Positions 28,076 to 37,348 are shown, counted from the stretch's first letter. The stretch: 64,000 bases of DNA from Paucibacter_B soli (GCF_037482845.1 NZ_JBBHJW010000012.1:155777-219776), one strand, 5' to 3'. A program made the numbers and translations. The notes: a model not told the origin generated them from the sequence alone.

Positions 28076-29412
28076 CAGTCCAGCCACTCGCGCACTTCGA
28101 CGAAGGCCTTGGCGCGCAGGTCCTTGACCCATTCGCCATAAGCATCCTCGTACTTGCGCTCACGCAGCGCGCCGCGCGCCTGCTCGCGCAGCTGCTTGGC
28201 TTCCACCGCCACGGTGCGACGCTCCAGCACCTGGATCAGGTGCAGGCCGTAACGCGACATCACCGGCGCCGAGATGCCGCCGAGCGGCAGCGCATTCATC
28301 GCATCCTCGAATTCGGGCACGAAGCCGCCCGGCGAGGCCCAGCCGAGGTCGCCACCGTCGGCGGCGCTGCCGTCTTCGGAGTTCTCTTTCGCGACCTGCT
28401 CGAAGCTCGTCTTGCCGGCCTCGATATTGCGCTTGAACTCGTTCAGGCGCCGCGCCGCCGTTTCGGCGTTGAGCTGGGCCGAGGGCCGCAGCAGCACATG
28501 GCGCGCACGCGTCTGCGTGACCTGGTTGGCTGCGCTGCCGTCCAGGCGATCGATCAGCTTGAGCAGGTGAAAGCCGGCGCCGGAGCGCAGCAGCTGCGGC
28601 GCGACCTCGCCGGCCTTGAGGCCCTCGACCGTCGCCACGAACAGATCGGGCAGGCGGTCGGAAGCGCGCAAGCCGATTTCGCCGCCGCGCAGCTTGTTGT
28701 TGTCCTCGGAGATCTCCTTGGCCACGGCAGCAAAGTCCTCGCCGGCCTTGACGCGTGCCAACGCCCCTTCGGCGCGCGCGCGGCGCTCGGCCTCGACGCT
28801 GGCGCTGGCGCCTTCGGGCACCGTCACCAGGATCTGGGCAATATTGAGCTGGGCGTTCTTGGCGAAGGCGGCCTGGCGCTCTTCCAAGTATTTGTCGATC
28901 TCTCCGTCGGTGATGCGGATGCGGCCCTGCACCTCGCGTTCGCGCACCCGCTCGGTGAGCATCTGGTCGCGCAGGTTCTCGCGGAAGGTGCGGTAGTCGA
29001 GGCCCTCGGTCTTGAGGCGCTCGCGCAGCTGCTCCAGCGTCAGCTTGTTCTGTGCCGCCACATTGGCCACCACGCGGTCGAGTTCGGGCTCGTCCACCTT
29101 GGTGCCATTTTCGCGCGCATAGGTCACCAACACCCGGTCCTCGATGAGGGCCTCCAGCGCCTGCTTGCGCAGGGTCTCGGTCACCGGCATGGCCTCGCCG
29201 CGGCGCTTGGCATCGTCGCGCAGGCGCTCGGTACGCTGCAGCACCTCGCTGGCCGCCACCACGTCGGAATTCACCACCGCAGCGATGTAGTCGCCCGGCC
29301 GCAGTTGGACATTGCTTGGGACGCTGGCGCCCGCCTGGGCCTGGGCGGCCGCGATGCCGGCCACGCTCAGGGCGCAGGCAAGGGTCAGATTGCGTATCGA
29401 CAATTCAGTCAT
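28075..29412 (-). CDS. surA: Periplasmic chaperone/peptidyl-prolyl isomerase SurA
   Basis: Chaperone guiding outer-membrane proteins, including LptD, through the periplasm. The 445-residue protein has a signal peptide (cleavage near AQAQA), an N-terminal SurA domain (about 45-190), two parvulin domains (about 195-300 with ASDRLPDLFV; about 305-415 with DLGWASPGGFVPEFEDAM and MSRYGLHLIQV), and a C-terminal helix. ATG at 29412 is preferred over an in-frame TTG twelve bases upstream; it overlaps the lptD end by eight bases. Operon with lptD and rsmA. Confidence 0.95.
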   Translation of the reverse strand: MTELSIRNLTLACALSVAGIAAAQAQAGASVPSNVQLRPGDYIAAVVNSDVVAASEVLQRTERLRDDAKRRGEAMPVTETLRKQALEALIEDRVLVTYARENGTKVDEPELDRVVANVAAQNKLTLEQLRERLKTEGLDYRTFRENLRDQMLTERVREREVQGRIRITDGEIDKYLEERQAAFAKNAQLNIAQILVTVPEGASASVEAERRARAEGALARVKAGEDFAAVAKEISEDNNKLRGGEIGLRASDRLPDLFVATVEGLKAGEVAPQLLRSGAGFHLLKLIDRLDGSAANQVTQTRARHVLLRPSAQLNAETAARRLNEFKRNIEAGKTSFEQVAKENSEDGSAADGGDLGWASPGGFVPEFEDAMNALPLGGISAPVMSRYGLHLIQVLERRTVAVEAKQLREQARGALRERKYEDAYGEWVKDLRAKAFVEVREWLD

Positions 29413-31804
29413 AGGAAGCTTCAAGGCGTCCGAGCTTGTCCGAGCTCAGGGGTCGGTAACCGGGAATATTGTCTCTCAAGACCTTGAGCGCATTCGAGCC
29501 CAGCTGGGACAGGCCCACCAGCTCGATCTGCAGCATCAGCCGGGTGTTGGTTTCGGCAAAGCCGGTGGACAGCCGCTCGACACCGGTGCGCAGGATCCAG
29601 CAGCCGGCGTCGTACTCCACGCCCACCACCGCGTCCGTGAGGCGCTTGTCGCGCAGGCTGTACTGCACCCGCCCGGCGCTGTACCAGGCGCCCTGGCAGG
29701 ACGAGGCGCCCGAGCGCGCACGCCCCGCGTCGGCGCTGCCCCACAAGGGCCATTGCCAGCCCAGCTCGATCTGCTCGCTCTGACCCGACACCAGCCGGTA
29801 GGCCGCGCTGAGGGTGCGGAATGGGCCGGGCGAGTAGCGCGTGCGCAGCACCGAGCGCACCGCCCGGCCGCTGTCGGCATTGAACTGCATGGCCGCGTCC
29901 AGCCACCAGGCGCGGCTCAGATGGGCGGCACCCAGCAGCAGCACGTCGGAGAAGCGCTGGCCGGCCGGCTCGCCGCCATCCGCCGTGATGCGCTGGTCGC
30001 GGAACAGGAAACGCTGCACCAGGCCGAGGCGCAGCAGTTCCTCGCCCTGACCGGTGTCGACCCAACGCGAGGTCGCGCCCAGCGTCAGCTGGCGCGCATC
30101 GGCGACCCGGTCCACGCCCGAGAAGGGGTTCTCGGCGTAGATCGAATCGAAATTGAAGTCCTTGGCCGCGGCATCGAAGTTGGGCACCAGCGACTGGTCG
30201 CGGTAGGGCGTGTTGACATAGAGCGCTCGCGGCTCCAGGGTCTGGGTCAGGCTGCGGCCGAACAGCTGGGTCGCTCGCTCGAACACCCAGCCATGGTCGA
30301 TGCTGAAGGTCGGGATGCTGCGCGCGATCGAGCGGGCGCCGTTGTCCAGCGGCAGGTTCACCCGGTAGCTGGCGGCGTTCAGCGAGAGTTTGGGGATCAG
30401 CCACCAGGCCGCGCTGCCCAGCGGCAGGCTCAGGTGGGCCAGCAGATGGGCGCGCTCGCCGGTCTGCTGCGACTGGCTGGCCAGGGCCTGGGCCGGCAGG
30501 TCGAAGCGGTTGTACTCCAGCTCCAGCCCGCCCTCCAGGCGTGCACGCCGACCCCAAGGCAGGTAGCCGGCCAGCACCAGGTCGTCGGCCTGGCTGTTGA
30601 TGCGCAGGCCGATCTGGGGCGAGCGCTGGTAGGGCGCATCGAAGCGTGTGAGCATGTCCAGGCCCTGCAGCGGCTGCCAACGCTGCACCCGCGCATAGGC
30701 CTGGCCCTCGCCCCAGCCATAGGCAAAGTCGCGCTGCAGTTGCAGATCGGTGGCGAGCAGCCGCTTGGTGAGGCTGTTGACGCGCCGCGGCAGGTCCTTC
30801 CAATACTCGTCATCCGAGACCCGCTCGGAGCTCAGCCGGTATTGCAGCCCGGCGCCCATTTGGCCCTCGCCAGCCAGGCGCAGATCCCAGCGCGGGCGCC
30901 CGGCCACGCGGTCGTGCGGCAGCCAGGCGAAGTTGATGCTGCCGGCATGGCTGGGCTCCAGATAGCGGAACTCGCTGTCGACCCCGGGGCCGCGCCGCGT
31001 CATCACAAAGGGCAGGAAGGTGGCATCGCGCTGCGGCGCGATATTCCAGTAGTAGGGCAGGCCCAGTTCGAGGCCGCTGCGGTTGTCGAGGTTGATGTCG
31101 GGTGGCAGCCAGCCCGATTTGCGCTGGTCGCCCACCGGGAAACTCAAGGCCGGCGCGGCCAGGATGGGCACGCCGTAGAAGCGCAGCACCGCGCCCTTGG
31201 CCAGGCCCTCGTTGTTCTCGAAGTCCATCGCAAGGCTGTCCATGCGCAGCTCCCAGGCCCGCGTCTGGCCGCTCTCGTCGGCGGGGCAGCTGCTGTAGCT
31301 GGCCGCCTCGGCGCGCACGCGCTGGGCGTCGAGGAACTGGATGCGCTTGGCCTGGCCGCTGCCGCCGGTCTGCGAGAAGAAATAGCTGGGCTCCAGCATT
31401 TCGCCCTCGAAGCGCTGCACGAACAGCTGCAGGCTGGGGCCGCGCACCAGCGAACCCTGGTGGCGCAGCTCCACCTGCCCTTGCGCCTGGGCGAGGTCCT
31501 GCACCTGGTCGTAGCTGATGCGGTCCGAACTCAGCAGCAGCTCGCCATAGCGCAGCTCGGCGGCGCCCTCGGCCACCGACTCCTGCGAAATATGGCTGCT
31601 CAGCTGGCGCGCGCTCAACACCATGGCGGGCCGCGTGAGGCCGCGCGCCACCGGCAGCAGCTGGCGTATCGGCCGCAGGCTCAAGGCCTGCTCGGCATCA
31701 AGGCCCTGGGCCTGCGTCAGCCCGGCCGCCAGCAGGCCCAGGCACAAGAGGCTCAGGCGCGGCAGGGACGCGGCAGATGGGCGGGCGGATTGGGGGCGCA
31801 GCAC
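29405..31804 (-). CDS. lptD: LPS-assembly protein LptD
   Basis: Outer-membrane barrel that delivers lipopolysaccharide to the cell surface with LptE. The 799-residue product has a signal peptide (ends near TQAQ), an N-terminal OstA-type jellyroll (about 60-170) and a C-terminal 26-strand barrel with typical PVGDQRKSGWLPP and WNIAPQRDAT segments. Mature Cys residues are at about 173, 703 and 735; the E. coli protein uses two N-terminal Cys and an adjacent C-terminal Cys pair. Here the pair is Gly-Cys (AGCW) and the early N-terminal Cys is missing, so only one N-to-C disulfide of that kind is possible. The start is GTG at 31804. Divergent from an AmgK-like gene. Confidence 0.94.
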   Translation of the reverse strand: MLRPQSARPSAASLPRLSLLCLGLLAAGLTQAQGLDAEQALSLRPIRQLLPVARGLTRPAMVLSARQLSSHISQESVAEGAAELRYGELLLSSDRISYDQVQDLAQAQGQVELRHQGSLVRGPSLQLFVQRFEGEMLEPSYFFSQTGGSGQAKRIQFLDAQRVRAEAASYSSCPADESGQTRAWELRMDSLAMDFENNEGLAKGAVLRFYGVPILAAPALSFPVGDQRKSGWLPPDINLDNRSGLELGLPYYWNIAPQRDATFLPFVMTRRGPGVDSEFRYLEPSHAGSINFAWLPHDRVAGRPRWDLRLAGEGQMGAGLQYRLSSERVSDDEYWKDLPRRVNSLTKRLLATDLQLQRDFAYGWGEGQAYARVQRWQPLQGLDMLTRFDAPYQRSPQIGLRINSQADDLVLAGYLPWGRRARLEGGLELEYNRFDLPAQALASQSQQTGERAHLLAHLSLPLGSAAWWLIPKLSLNAASYRVNLPLDNGARSIARSIPTFSIDHGWVFERATQLFGRSLTQTLEPRALYVNTPYRDQSLVPNFDAAAKDFNFDSIYAENPFSGVDRVADARQLTLGATSRWVDTGQGEELLRLGLVQRFLFRDQRITADGGEPAGQRFSDVLLLGAAHLSRAWWLDAAMQFNADSGRAVRSVLRTRYSPGPFRTLSAAYRLVSGQSEQIELGWQWPLWGSADAGRARSGASSCQGAWYSAGRVQYSLRDKRLTDAVVGVEYDAGCWILRTGVERLSTGFAETNTRLMLQIELVGLSQLGSNALKVLRDNIPGYRPLSSDKLGRLEASYD

Positions 31805-31933
31805 GGGTGTGGGACGTCTTCAGGGGGCATCCTCGCGCCGGTGGCGGACGGGACGGTTTGTAGAATTCATTATCCATGAGCCCCGGCGTGAGCCGTGCTC
31901 GGCCCTTCATCGCCTCTTCAGCCTCTTTTCTTC

Positions 31934-32974
31934 ATGCACCCCAAGTTCTGGCCCGACCCCGCCCGCCACGCGCGCTTTGCCCGCTGGCTGCAGCCCCTGG
32001 TCGAGGCCCATGGCCTGTTGCCGGACACCCTGACCGAGGCCGGCAGTGATGCCAGCACGCGGCGCTATTTCCGCATCCGGCGCGCCGCCGGTGGCGAGTT
32101 GCTGGTGATGGACGCGCCGCCGCCGGCCCACGACCTGCGCCCCTATCTGGCGCTGGCCGCGCACATGGCCGAATGCGGCCTGCGCGTGCCCGAGGTGCTG
32201 GCCGCCGACGTGGCCGAGGGCTTTGCCCTCATCACGGACTTGGGGCCCCAGACCTATCTGCAAGCCCTGCAGGGTGCCAGCGCGGCCGAGGCCGACCGCC
32301 TGATGCGCGCCGCCATTGCCAGCCTGGTGCAATGGCAGCTGCGCGGCGATGCCGCTCGGTTGCCGGTCTATGACGAGGCCTTTGTGCGCCGCGAGCTGCA
32401 GATCTTCGTCGACTGGTGCGTGCAGGCCGAGTTCGGCAAGCATTGGTCGGCCACCCAGCTGAAGTGGTGGGATCATGTCTGCCAGCAGCTGGTCAACAAC
32501 GCGCTGGCCCAGCCGCAGGTCGCCATGCACCGCGACTACATGGTGCGCAACCTGATGGTGGCCGACGGCGCGCCCGGCATCCTGGACTTCCAGGACGCGG
32601 TGCGCGGCCCGCTCGCCTACGACATGGCCTCGCTGCTGCGCGATGCCTTCATCTCCTGGGACGAGGAGCGCGAACTTGACTGGGCGATCCGCTACTGGGA
32701 ACAGGCGCGCAAGGCCGGCCTGCCGGTGGACGCCGATTTCGGCGAGTTCTGGAAGGCGCTGGAATGGAGCGGCCTGCAGCGCCATCTGAAGATCATGGGC
32801 ATCTTCTGCCGCCTCAAGCACCGCGATGGCAAGCCCGCCTATGCCGAGGATCTGCCGCGCCTGTTCGCCTACGCGACCAAGGTGTCGACGCGCTATATCG
32901 AGTTCTCGCCGCTGACCCACCTACTGGAAGACCTGCGCGGCGGGCTCACGCAGACCGGCTTCAGCCTGCGCTAG
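31934..32974 (+). CDS. amgK: AmgK-like sugar 1-kinase (aminoglycoside phosphotransferase fold)
   Basis: Predicted kinase of 346 residues. AmgK phosphorylates N-acetylmuramate or N-acetylglucosamine at C1 in the peptidoglycan recycling shortcut. Support: SDASTRRYFRI near the N terminus, VMDAPPP, the catalytic loop MHRDYMVRNLMV and the metal motif GILDFQDAVRGPLAYD, all typical of AmgK, plus the position next to lptD that this gene has in many beta- and gammaproteobacteria. The usual downstream partner murU is not present; instead a LysR gene converges and shares the CTAG stop. The ATG at 31934 fits the family start better than the upstream in-frame GTG at 31895. Confidence 0.82.
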   Translation: MHPKFWPDPARHARFARWLQPLVEAHGLLPDTLTEAGSDASTRRYFRIRRAAGGELLVMDAPPPAHDLRPYLALAAHMAECGLRVPEVLAADVAEGFALITDLGPQTYLQALQGASAAEADRLMRAAIASLVQWQLRGDAARLPVYDEAFVRRELQIFVDWCVQAEFGKHWSATQLKWWDHVCQQLVNNALAQPQVAMHRDYMVRNLMVADGAPGILDFQDAVRGPLAYDMASLLRDAFISWDEERELDWAIRYWEQARKAGLPVDADFGEFWKALEWSGLQRHLKIMGIFCRLKHRDGKPAYAEDLPRLFAYATKVSTRYIEFSPLTHLLEDLRGGLTQTGFSLR

Positions 32975-33924
32975 GGTGAGGGGCAGCCCGCGGCCGCCAG
33001 CCAGGGGTCGCGGTCCTCGCCGCCGAACACGCTGAGCAGGAAGTCGAGAAAGGCGCGCGTGCGCGCCGGCACGAACTTGCGCGTGGGCATGGCCGCCCAG
33101 ATCGTGAAGCTGAACAGCCGCCATTCGGGCAGCACGCGCTCCAACGCCCCTTCCAGCAGGGCGTCGGCAATCACGAAGGACGGCAGGCCGGCAATGCCCA
33201 GCCCATGCAGTGTGGCCGAATAATTGGTGTCGATCGAGGCGGTGCTCAGCACCGGCCGGCTCGGCACCCCGGTGAAGGAGTCCTGCACCGTATCGTCGTC
33301 ATGGCCGCCACGCAGGAACACGATGCCGCGCTGCAGCTCCGACATCGGCGGCAGCATCGCGTCATGCCCTTTCAGATCACGCGGATGCTGGGGCCGACCA
33401 TGGCTCTCCAGGTACTCGGGCGCGGCACACATGATGACCTCGGTGCGCGCCAGCCGGCGCGCCACATAGTCGCCCTCGAGCGGATGACGTGAGCTCAGGA
33501 TGGTGATGTCGAAGGCCTCGTCCAGTGTGTCCACCGGGCCGGGCGAATGCAGCTCCAGCGTGATGTGCGGGTACTGCTGGTGAAAGCGCGCCAGGTGCTT
33601 GGCCAGTTGGTGCACCGCGATCGCCGGCGGCACCAGCACGCGCAAATGGCCGCGCGGCTCATTGGTGGAGGCCGAGGCCAGGGCCTGTGCCTCGTCCACC
33701 TCGGCCAGGATGCGGCGCGCCCGCTCCAGATAGGCCTCGCCCACCTCGGTCAGTGCCAGGCGGCGGGTGGTGCGGTTGATCAGGCGTGCGCCCAGGTGCT
33801 CCTCCAGCTCGGCCACCAGGCGCGTCACCACCGCCGGCGCCAGATCGAGCGAACGCGCGGCGCCGGCAAAGCTGCCGTCGTCGATGACGCGCACGAACAC
33901 GCGCAAGGCCTTGAGCTGATCCAT
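32971..33924 (-). CDS. LysR-family transcriptional regulator
   Basis: DNA-binding regulator of 317 residues: winged helix-turn-helix at residues 1-60 (MDQLKALRVFVRVIDDGSFAGAARSL, then VTRLVAELEEHLGARLINRTTRR) and a periplasmic-binding-like effector domain from about residue 90. It resembles the broad group that controls oxidative or detoxification genes; the effector is unknown. Its TAG shares the palindrome CTAG with the stop of the convergent kinase gene. It is separated from the M20 peptidase gene upstream by a terminator, so it is probably transcribed alone. Confidence 0.9.
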   Translation of the reverse strand: MDQLKALRVFVRVIDDGSFAGAARSLDLAPAVVTRLVAELEEHLGARLINRTTRRLALTEVGEAYLERARRILAEVDEAQALASASTNEPRGHLRVLVPPAIAVHQLAKHLARFHQQYPHITLELHSPGPVDTLDEAFDITILSSRHPLEGDYVARRLARTEVIMCAAPEYLESHGRPQHPRDLKGHDAMLPPMSELQRGIVFLRGGHDDDTVQDSFTGVPSRPVLSTASIDTNYSATLHGLGIAGLPSFVIADALLEGALERVLPEWRLFSFTIWAAMPTRKFVPARTRAFLDFLLSVFGGEDRDPWLAAAGCPSP

Positions 33925-33941
33925 GCTGGCTCCCCCGCCAA

Positions 33942-33971
33942 AAAAAGCAAAGCCCGGACAGAGCCGGGCTT
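33942..33971 (-). terminator. Rho-independent terminator for the M20 peptidase transcript
   Basis: On the minus strand AAGCCCGG (from 33971) pairs with CCGGGCTT (to 33950) around a six-base loop, followed by TGC and seven T (to 33941). It lies 24 bases after the M20 stop and ends the hydrolase-peptidase transcript before lysR. Confidence 0.88.
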
Positions 33972-33995
33972 GGAAGGTCTGTGCCTTGCAGCTTA

Positions 33996-35471
33996 TCAGG
34001 GGTGTGCGGCCATCACCTGGGCCACCGCGGCGGTGAGGCGCTTGCCATAGGGCACATGCAGGAACTCGTTCGGGCCATGGGCATTGCTCTTGGGACCCAG
34101 CACGCCGCAGACCATCATCTGCGCGCTCGGGAAGCCCTTTTGCAGCATGCTCATCAGCGGGATTGTGCCGCCCTGGCCGATATAGCCCACCGGTGCGCCG
34201 AAATGCGTCACGCTGGCCGCATTGACCGCCTGCGACAGCCAGGGGCTCAGTTCGGGCGTGTTCCAGCCGGTCGCGCCATAGGCGCCCGCACGGCCATCGG
34301 GCACGAAGGTCACCTTGGCGTTGTAGGGCGCGTTGTCCTCCAGCAGGGCCTTCAGGCGCAGCGCCGCCTCGTTGCCGTCCACCAGCGGCGGCAGGCGCAG
34401 CGACAGCTTGAAGGCGGTGTAGGGGCGCAGCACATTGCCGGCGTTCTTGAGCTCGGGGAAGCCGTCCACGCCCACCACCGACAGGGTCGGCTTCCAGGTG
34501 CGATTGAGCAGCACCTGCACCGGGTCGGTGGTGACCGGCAGCACCGAGCCACCATCGGCGCCGCAGGCCCAGGGCAGGCGCTTGTAGACCTCCTCACCCA
34601 GGATGGCTGCGGTGGCCTTGGCCTGCTCCAGGCGCACGCCCGGGATCTCGCAATGGAAGCTCTCGGGCAGCAGATTGCCGGTCTTGGAGTCTTCCAGGCG
34701 GTCCAGCACCTGGCGCAGGATGCGGAAGCTGGAAGGCACGACGCCCGAGCCGTCGCCGCTGTGGATGCCTTCGGTCAGTACCTCCACCTTCAGCACGCCC
34801 GAGACCATGCCGCGCAGCGAGGTGGTAAGCCAGAGCTGATCGTAGTTGCCAGCGCCCGAATCCAAGCACACCACCAGCGAAACCTTGCCCAGGCGCTCCT
34901 TCAACACTTCAATGTAGGCCGGCAGATCGTAGGAGCCGCTCTCCTCGCAGGTCTCGATGATGCCGACGCAACGCGGGCGCGGAATGCCCTGCTTGTCCAG
35001 CGCCATGATGGCGGTGAGCGAGGCGTAGACCGCGTAGCCGTCGTCGGCACCGCCTCGGCCATAGAGCTTGCCGTCCTCGTACTTGGGCGTCCAGGGCCCC
35101 AGGTCGGCGCGCCAGCCATTGAACTCGGGCTGCTTGTCGAGGTGGCCGTAGAGGACGATGGTTTCGTCGCAAGCCGCCTTGGTGGCCGGCACCTCGAAGA
35201 AGATCACCGGCGTGCGGCCGGGCAGGCGCACCACCTCGAGCGTGAGGCCCGCGACCTTCTTGCTCTCCACCCAGGCGGCGGCGTCGCGCAACACCTTCTC
35301 GATATGGCCGTTGGCCGCCCAGTCGGCGTCGAACATCGGGCTCTTGGCCGGAATGGCGATGTACTGGGTCAGTGCCGGGACGATCTCCTCGTCCCACATG
35401 CGGGCGGCGTAGTCGCCCAGGGCGCTGGCCTCATCGGCCTGCAGCGGCAGCAACGGATCACGTGCGTTCAT
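33996..35471 (-). CDS. M20 family dizinc peptidase (dipeptidase-like)
   Basis: Metallopeptidase of 491 residues with two zinc ions expected. Ligands are recognisable: His in LYGHLDKQPEF, Asp in RGGADDGYA, Glu pair in ETCEESGS, Asp in CLDSGAGN, and the late His in GPNEFLHVPYG; a dimerisation lid domain lies near residues 220-370. No signal peptide, so cytoplasmic. Close relatives are annotated as M20 dipeptidases or carnosinase-like proteins. It lies 42 bases after the hydrolase gene and probably shares its transcript; a strong terminator follows. Confidence 0.9.
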   Translation of the reverse strand: MNARDPLLPLQADEASALGDYAARMWDEEIVPALTQYIAIPAKSPMFDADWAANGHIEKVLRDAAAWVESKKVAGLTLEVVRLPGRTPVIFFEVPATKAACDETIVLYGHLDKQPEFNGWRADLGPWTPKYEDGKLYGRGGADDGYAVYASLTAIMALDKQGIPRPRCVGIIETCEESGSYDLPAYIEVLKERLGKVSLVVCLDSGAGNYDQLWLTTSLRGMVSGVLKVEVLTEGIHSGDGSGVVPSSFRILRQVLDRLEDSKTGNLLPESFHCEIPGVRLEQAKATAAILGEEVYKRLPWACGADGGSVLPVTTDPVQVLLNRTWKPTLSVVGVDGFPELKNAGNVLRPYTAFKLSLRLPPLVDGNEAALRLKALLEDNAPYNAKVTFVPDGRAGAYGATGWNTPELSPWLSQAVNAASVTHFGAPVGYIGQGGTIPLMSMLQKGFPSAQMMVCGVLGPKSNAHGPNEFLHVPYGKRLTAAVAQVMAAHP

Positions 35472-35513
35472 GTCTGTCTCCTCACGGGCGGTGACCCGTC
35501 TGAAGCCAGGATT

Positions 35514-36377
35514 CTAGAACCGCCCGTCCAGCCAGGCCTGCAGGCGCTCGAACACCTGTTCCTTCTCGGGCTCGTTGAAGATCTCGTGGTACAGCGCCGG
35601 AAAGACATGGCCCTGCACCACCGCCGGCGGCGCGGCAGCCACGAAATCGGCGCTGCCCTCGGGCGCGACGCAGCGATCGCTGCCGGCCCACAGCACCAGG
35701 GTAGGCAGGGTCCAGGCCTCGGCCTGGTCGCGCACCAGTTCGCCGCCATCGACAATGGCGCGCGCCAGCGTCGGCGTGACATGCTTGTGCACCAGCGGGT
35801 CCTGCACATAGGCCTGCACCACCGCGGCATCGCGCGAGATCCAGCTGGGCTTGAGTCCGTTGCCGGCGGCCAGGTGCGGCAACAGCGGCAGGGCCACCGT
35901 CAGCAGCAGCTTCTGGAACGCCGACATGCCGGGGTCCAGCGCCGGCGAGCTCAGCACCAGGGCGTCGAGCGGGCGGAACCAGTCGGGCAGGCTGCCGGCC
36001 GCGGTGCCCAGCAGGCCGCCGGCGGCAAAGCGCGCCGCCACCATGCCGCCCATGCTGTGGCCCAGCATCACCAGCGGGCCGCGGCCCAGCACCTCGTCGC
36101 CACGCGTCTGGTCTATCACCAGGGCCAGATCGTGCATCAGGCTGAGCTCGTCGGGCACGTCGCCGCGTGCGCCGCCCGAGGCGCCATGGCCGCGCTGGTC
36201 GTAACCCACCACATGCCAGCCCCATTGATTCAGGCGCGCCGCCACCTGTTCGTAGCGACCGATATGCTCGCCCAGGCCATGCACGATCAGCACCGTGCCG
36301 CGCGCGGGATCAATGCCGGGTTTGGTCCATTGGCGCCAATGCAGGGGCAGGCCGTCGTGGGTGGTCAGGGGTCGCAT
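35514..36377 (-). CDS. Alpha/beta hydrolase, monoacylglycerol lipase-like
   Basis: Serine hydrolase of 287 residues. It has the lysophospholipase/monoacylglycerol-lipase pattern: oxyanion loop VHGLGEHIGRYE, GYDQRGHGASGG, nucleophile Ser in LGHSMGGM (about residue 108), an acidic residue in WAGSDRCVAP, and His in YHEIFNEPE near the C terminus. No export signal. It opens a two-gene unit with the M20 peptidase. Substrates are probably acylglycerols or related esters, from family only. Confidence 0.88.
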   Translation of the reverse strand: MRPLTTHDGLPLHWRQWTKPGIDPARGTVLIVHGLGEHIGRYEQVAARLNQWGWHVVGYDQRGHGASGGARGDVPDELSLMHDLALVIDQTRGDEVLGRGPLVMLGHSMGGMVAARFAAGGLLGTAAGSLPDWFRPLDALVLSSPALDPGMSAFQKLLLTVALPLLPHLAAGNGLKPSWISRDAAVVQAYVQDPLVHKHVTPTLARAIVDGGELVRDQAEAWTLPTLVLWAGSDRCVAPEGSADFVAAAPPAVVQGHVFPALYHEIFNEPEKEQVFERLQAWLDGRF

Positions 36378-36508
36378 GGCTGGCAGTGTAGGGACGCCAC
36401 CCGCACCGCCACCCCGGTGCTTCCCCCAGGCGCGGGAAACCCTGTCCCCGATTGGATAGACAGCTCTAGATTCCCGGCCCTAGGCTGCGCCTCAGACAAG
36501 GAGACCCC

Positions 36509-37348
36509 ATGAGCAACAACGAATATTTCTTCACCCTCAGCCAGCCGGAGCCGGGCCTGGCGCATCTGCAGCTGAACCAGCCCGAGCGCATGAACACCAT
36601 GAGCCCGCGCTTCTTCCCGGCGCTGCGCGACGCGGTGCGCGCGCTCGACGACGCAGGCGAGACGCGCGTGCTGGTGATCTCGTCCACCGGCAAGCATTTC
36701 AGTGCCGGCATGGCGCTGGACACCTTCGCCGGCCAGGGCGCGCTGCTGGACACCGGCAGCGCGCGCACGCGCCTGAGCTTCCAGGCCTCGCTGCGCCGCC
36801 TGATGGCTTGCTTCAGCGTCCTCGACGAGGTGCGCTTTCCGGTGCTGTGTGCCGTGCAGGGCGGCTGCATAGGCGGCGCGCTCGACCTGGCCGCCGCCTG
36901 CGACATGCGCTACTGCACGGCCGACGCCTTCTTCACCATCCAGGAGACGGTGATCGGCATGGCCGCCGACCTGGGCGTGCTGCAACGCCTGCAGAAACTC
37001 ATGCCCCAGGGCGCCGCGCGCGAGCTGGCCTACACCGGCGATCGCCTGAGCGCCGAACGAGCCCTCGCCCTGGGCCTGGTGAACGCGGTGCTGCCCGACC
37101 AGGCCGCGCTGCTGGACCATGTGCTGGGCCTGGCGCGCAACATCGCCGCCAAGTCGCCGCTGGCGGTGGCCGGCAGCAAGGCGGCGCTGAACCATGCGCG
37201 CGACCATGGCGTGGATGCTTCGCTGGCGCATATGGCGGTGCTGCAGAGCGCCATCTTCGACACCGAGGAAATGGGCCGCGCCATCATGGCCTGGAAGCTG
37301 AAGCAGCCGGCCGGCTTCGCGCCGCTGGCCGAGATTGCCAAGCTCTAG
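36509..37348 (+). CDS. Crotonase-fold enzyme, probably delta3,5-delta2,4-dienoyl-CoA isomerase
   Basis: Acyl-CoA-processing protein of 279 residues preceded by a clear AAGGAG ribosome site. The oxyanion motif is VQGGCIGGALDLAAACD. The segment FTIQETVIGMAADLGVLQRL matches the dienoyl-CoA isomerase type (Glu then Asp in the AADxG context, followed by LQRLxK) rather than a plain enoyl-CoA hydratase, which has Glu-Glu. The reaction would shift double bonds during oxidation of unsaturated fatty acids. It stands alone; its TAG overlaps the convergent kinase stop through a shared CTAG. Confidence 0.8.
   Translation: MSNNEYFFTLSQPEPGLAHLQLNQPERMNTMSPRFFPALRDAVRALDDAGETRVLVISSTGKHFSAGMALDTFAGQGALLDTGSARTRLSFQASLRRLMACFSVLDEVRFPVLCAVQGGCIGGALDLAAACDMRYCTADAFFTIQETVIGMAADLGVLQRLQKLMPQGAARELAYTGDRLSAERALALGLVNAVLPDQAALLDHVLGLARNIAAKSPLAVAGSKAALNHARDHGVDASLAHMAVLQSAIFDTEEMGRAIMAWKLKQPAGFAPLAEIAKL

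Noticed and set aside
29312..31879. 855-codon plus-strand frame opposite lptD
   Set aside because: It is a shadow of lptD with repetitive Ala/Gln/Leu/His composition.
31895..31933. GTG start 13 codons upstream for the AmgK-like gene
   Set aside because: The added residues do not resemble the family N terminus and lack a ribosome site; ATG at 31934 fits better.
33981..36512. 843-codon plus-strand frame opposite the M20 peptidase and hydrolase genes
   Set aside because: It runs through a convincing terminator and two real genes; no motif is seen.
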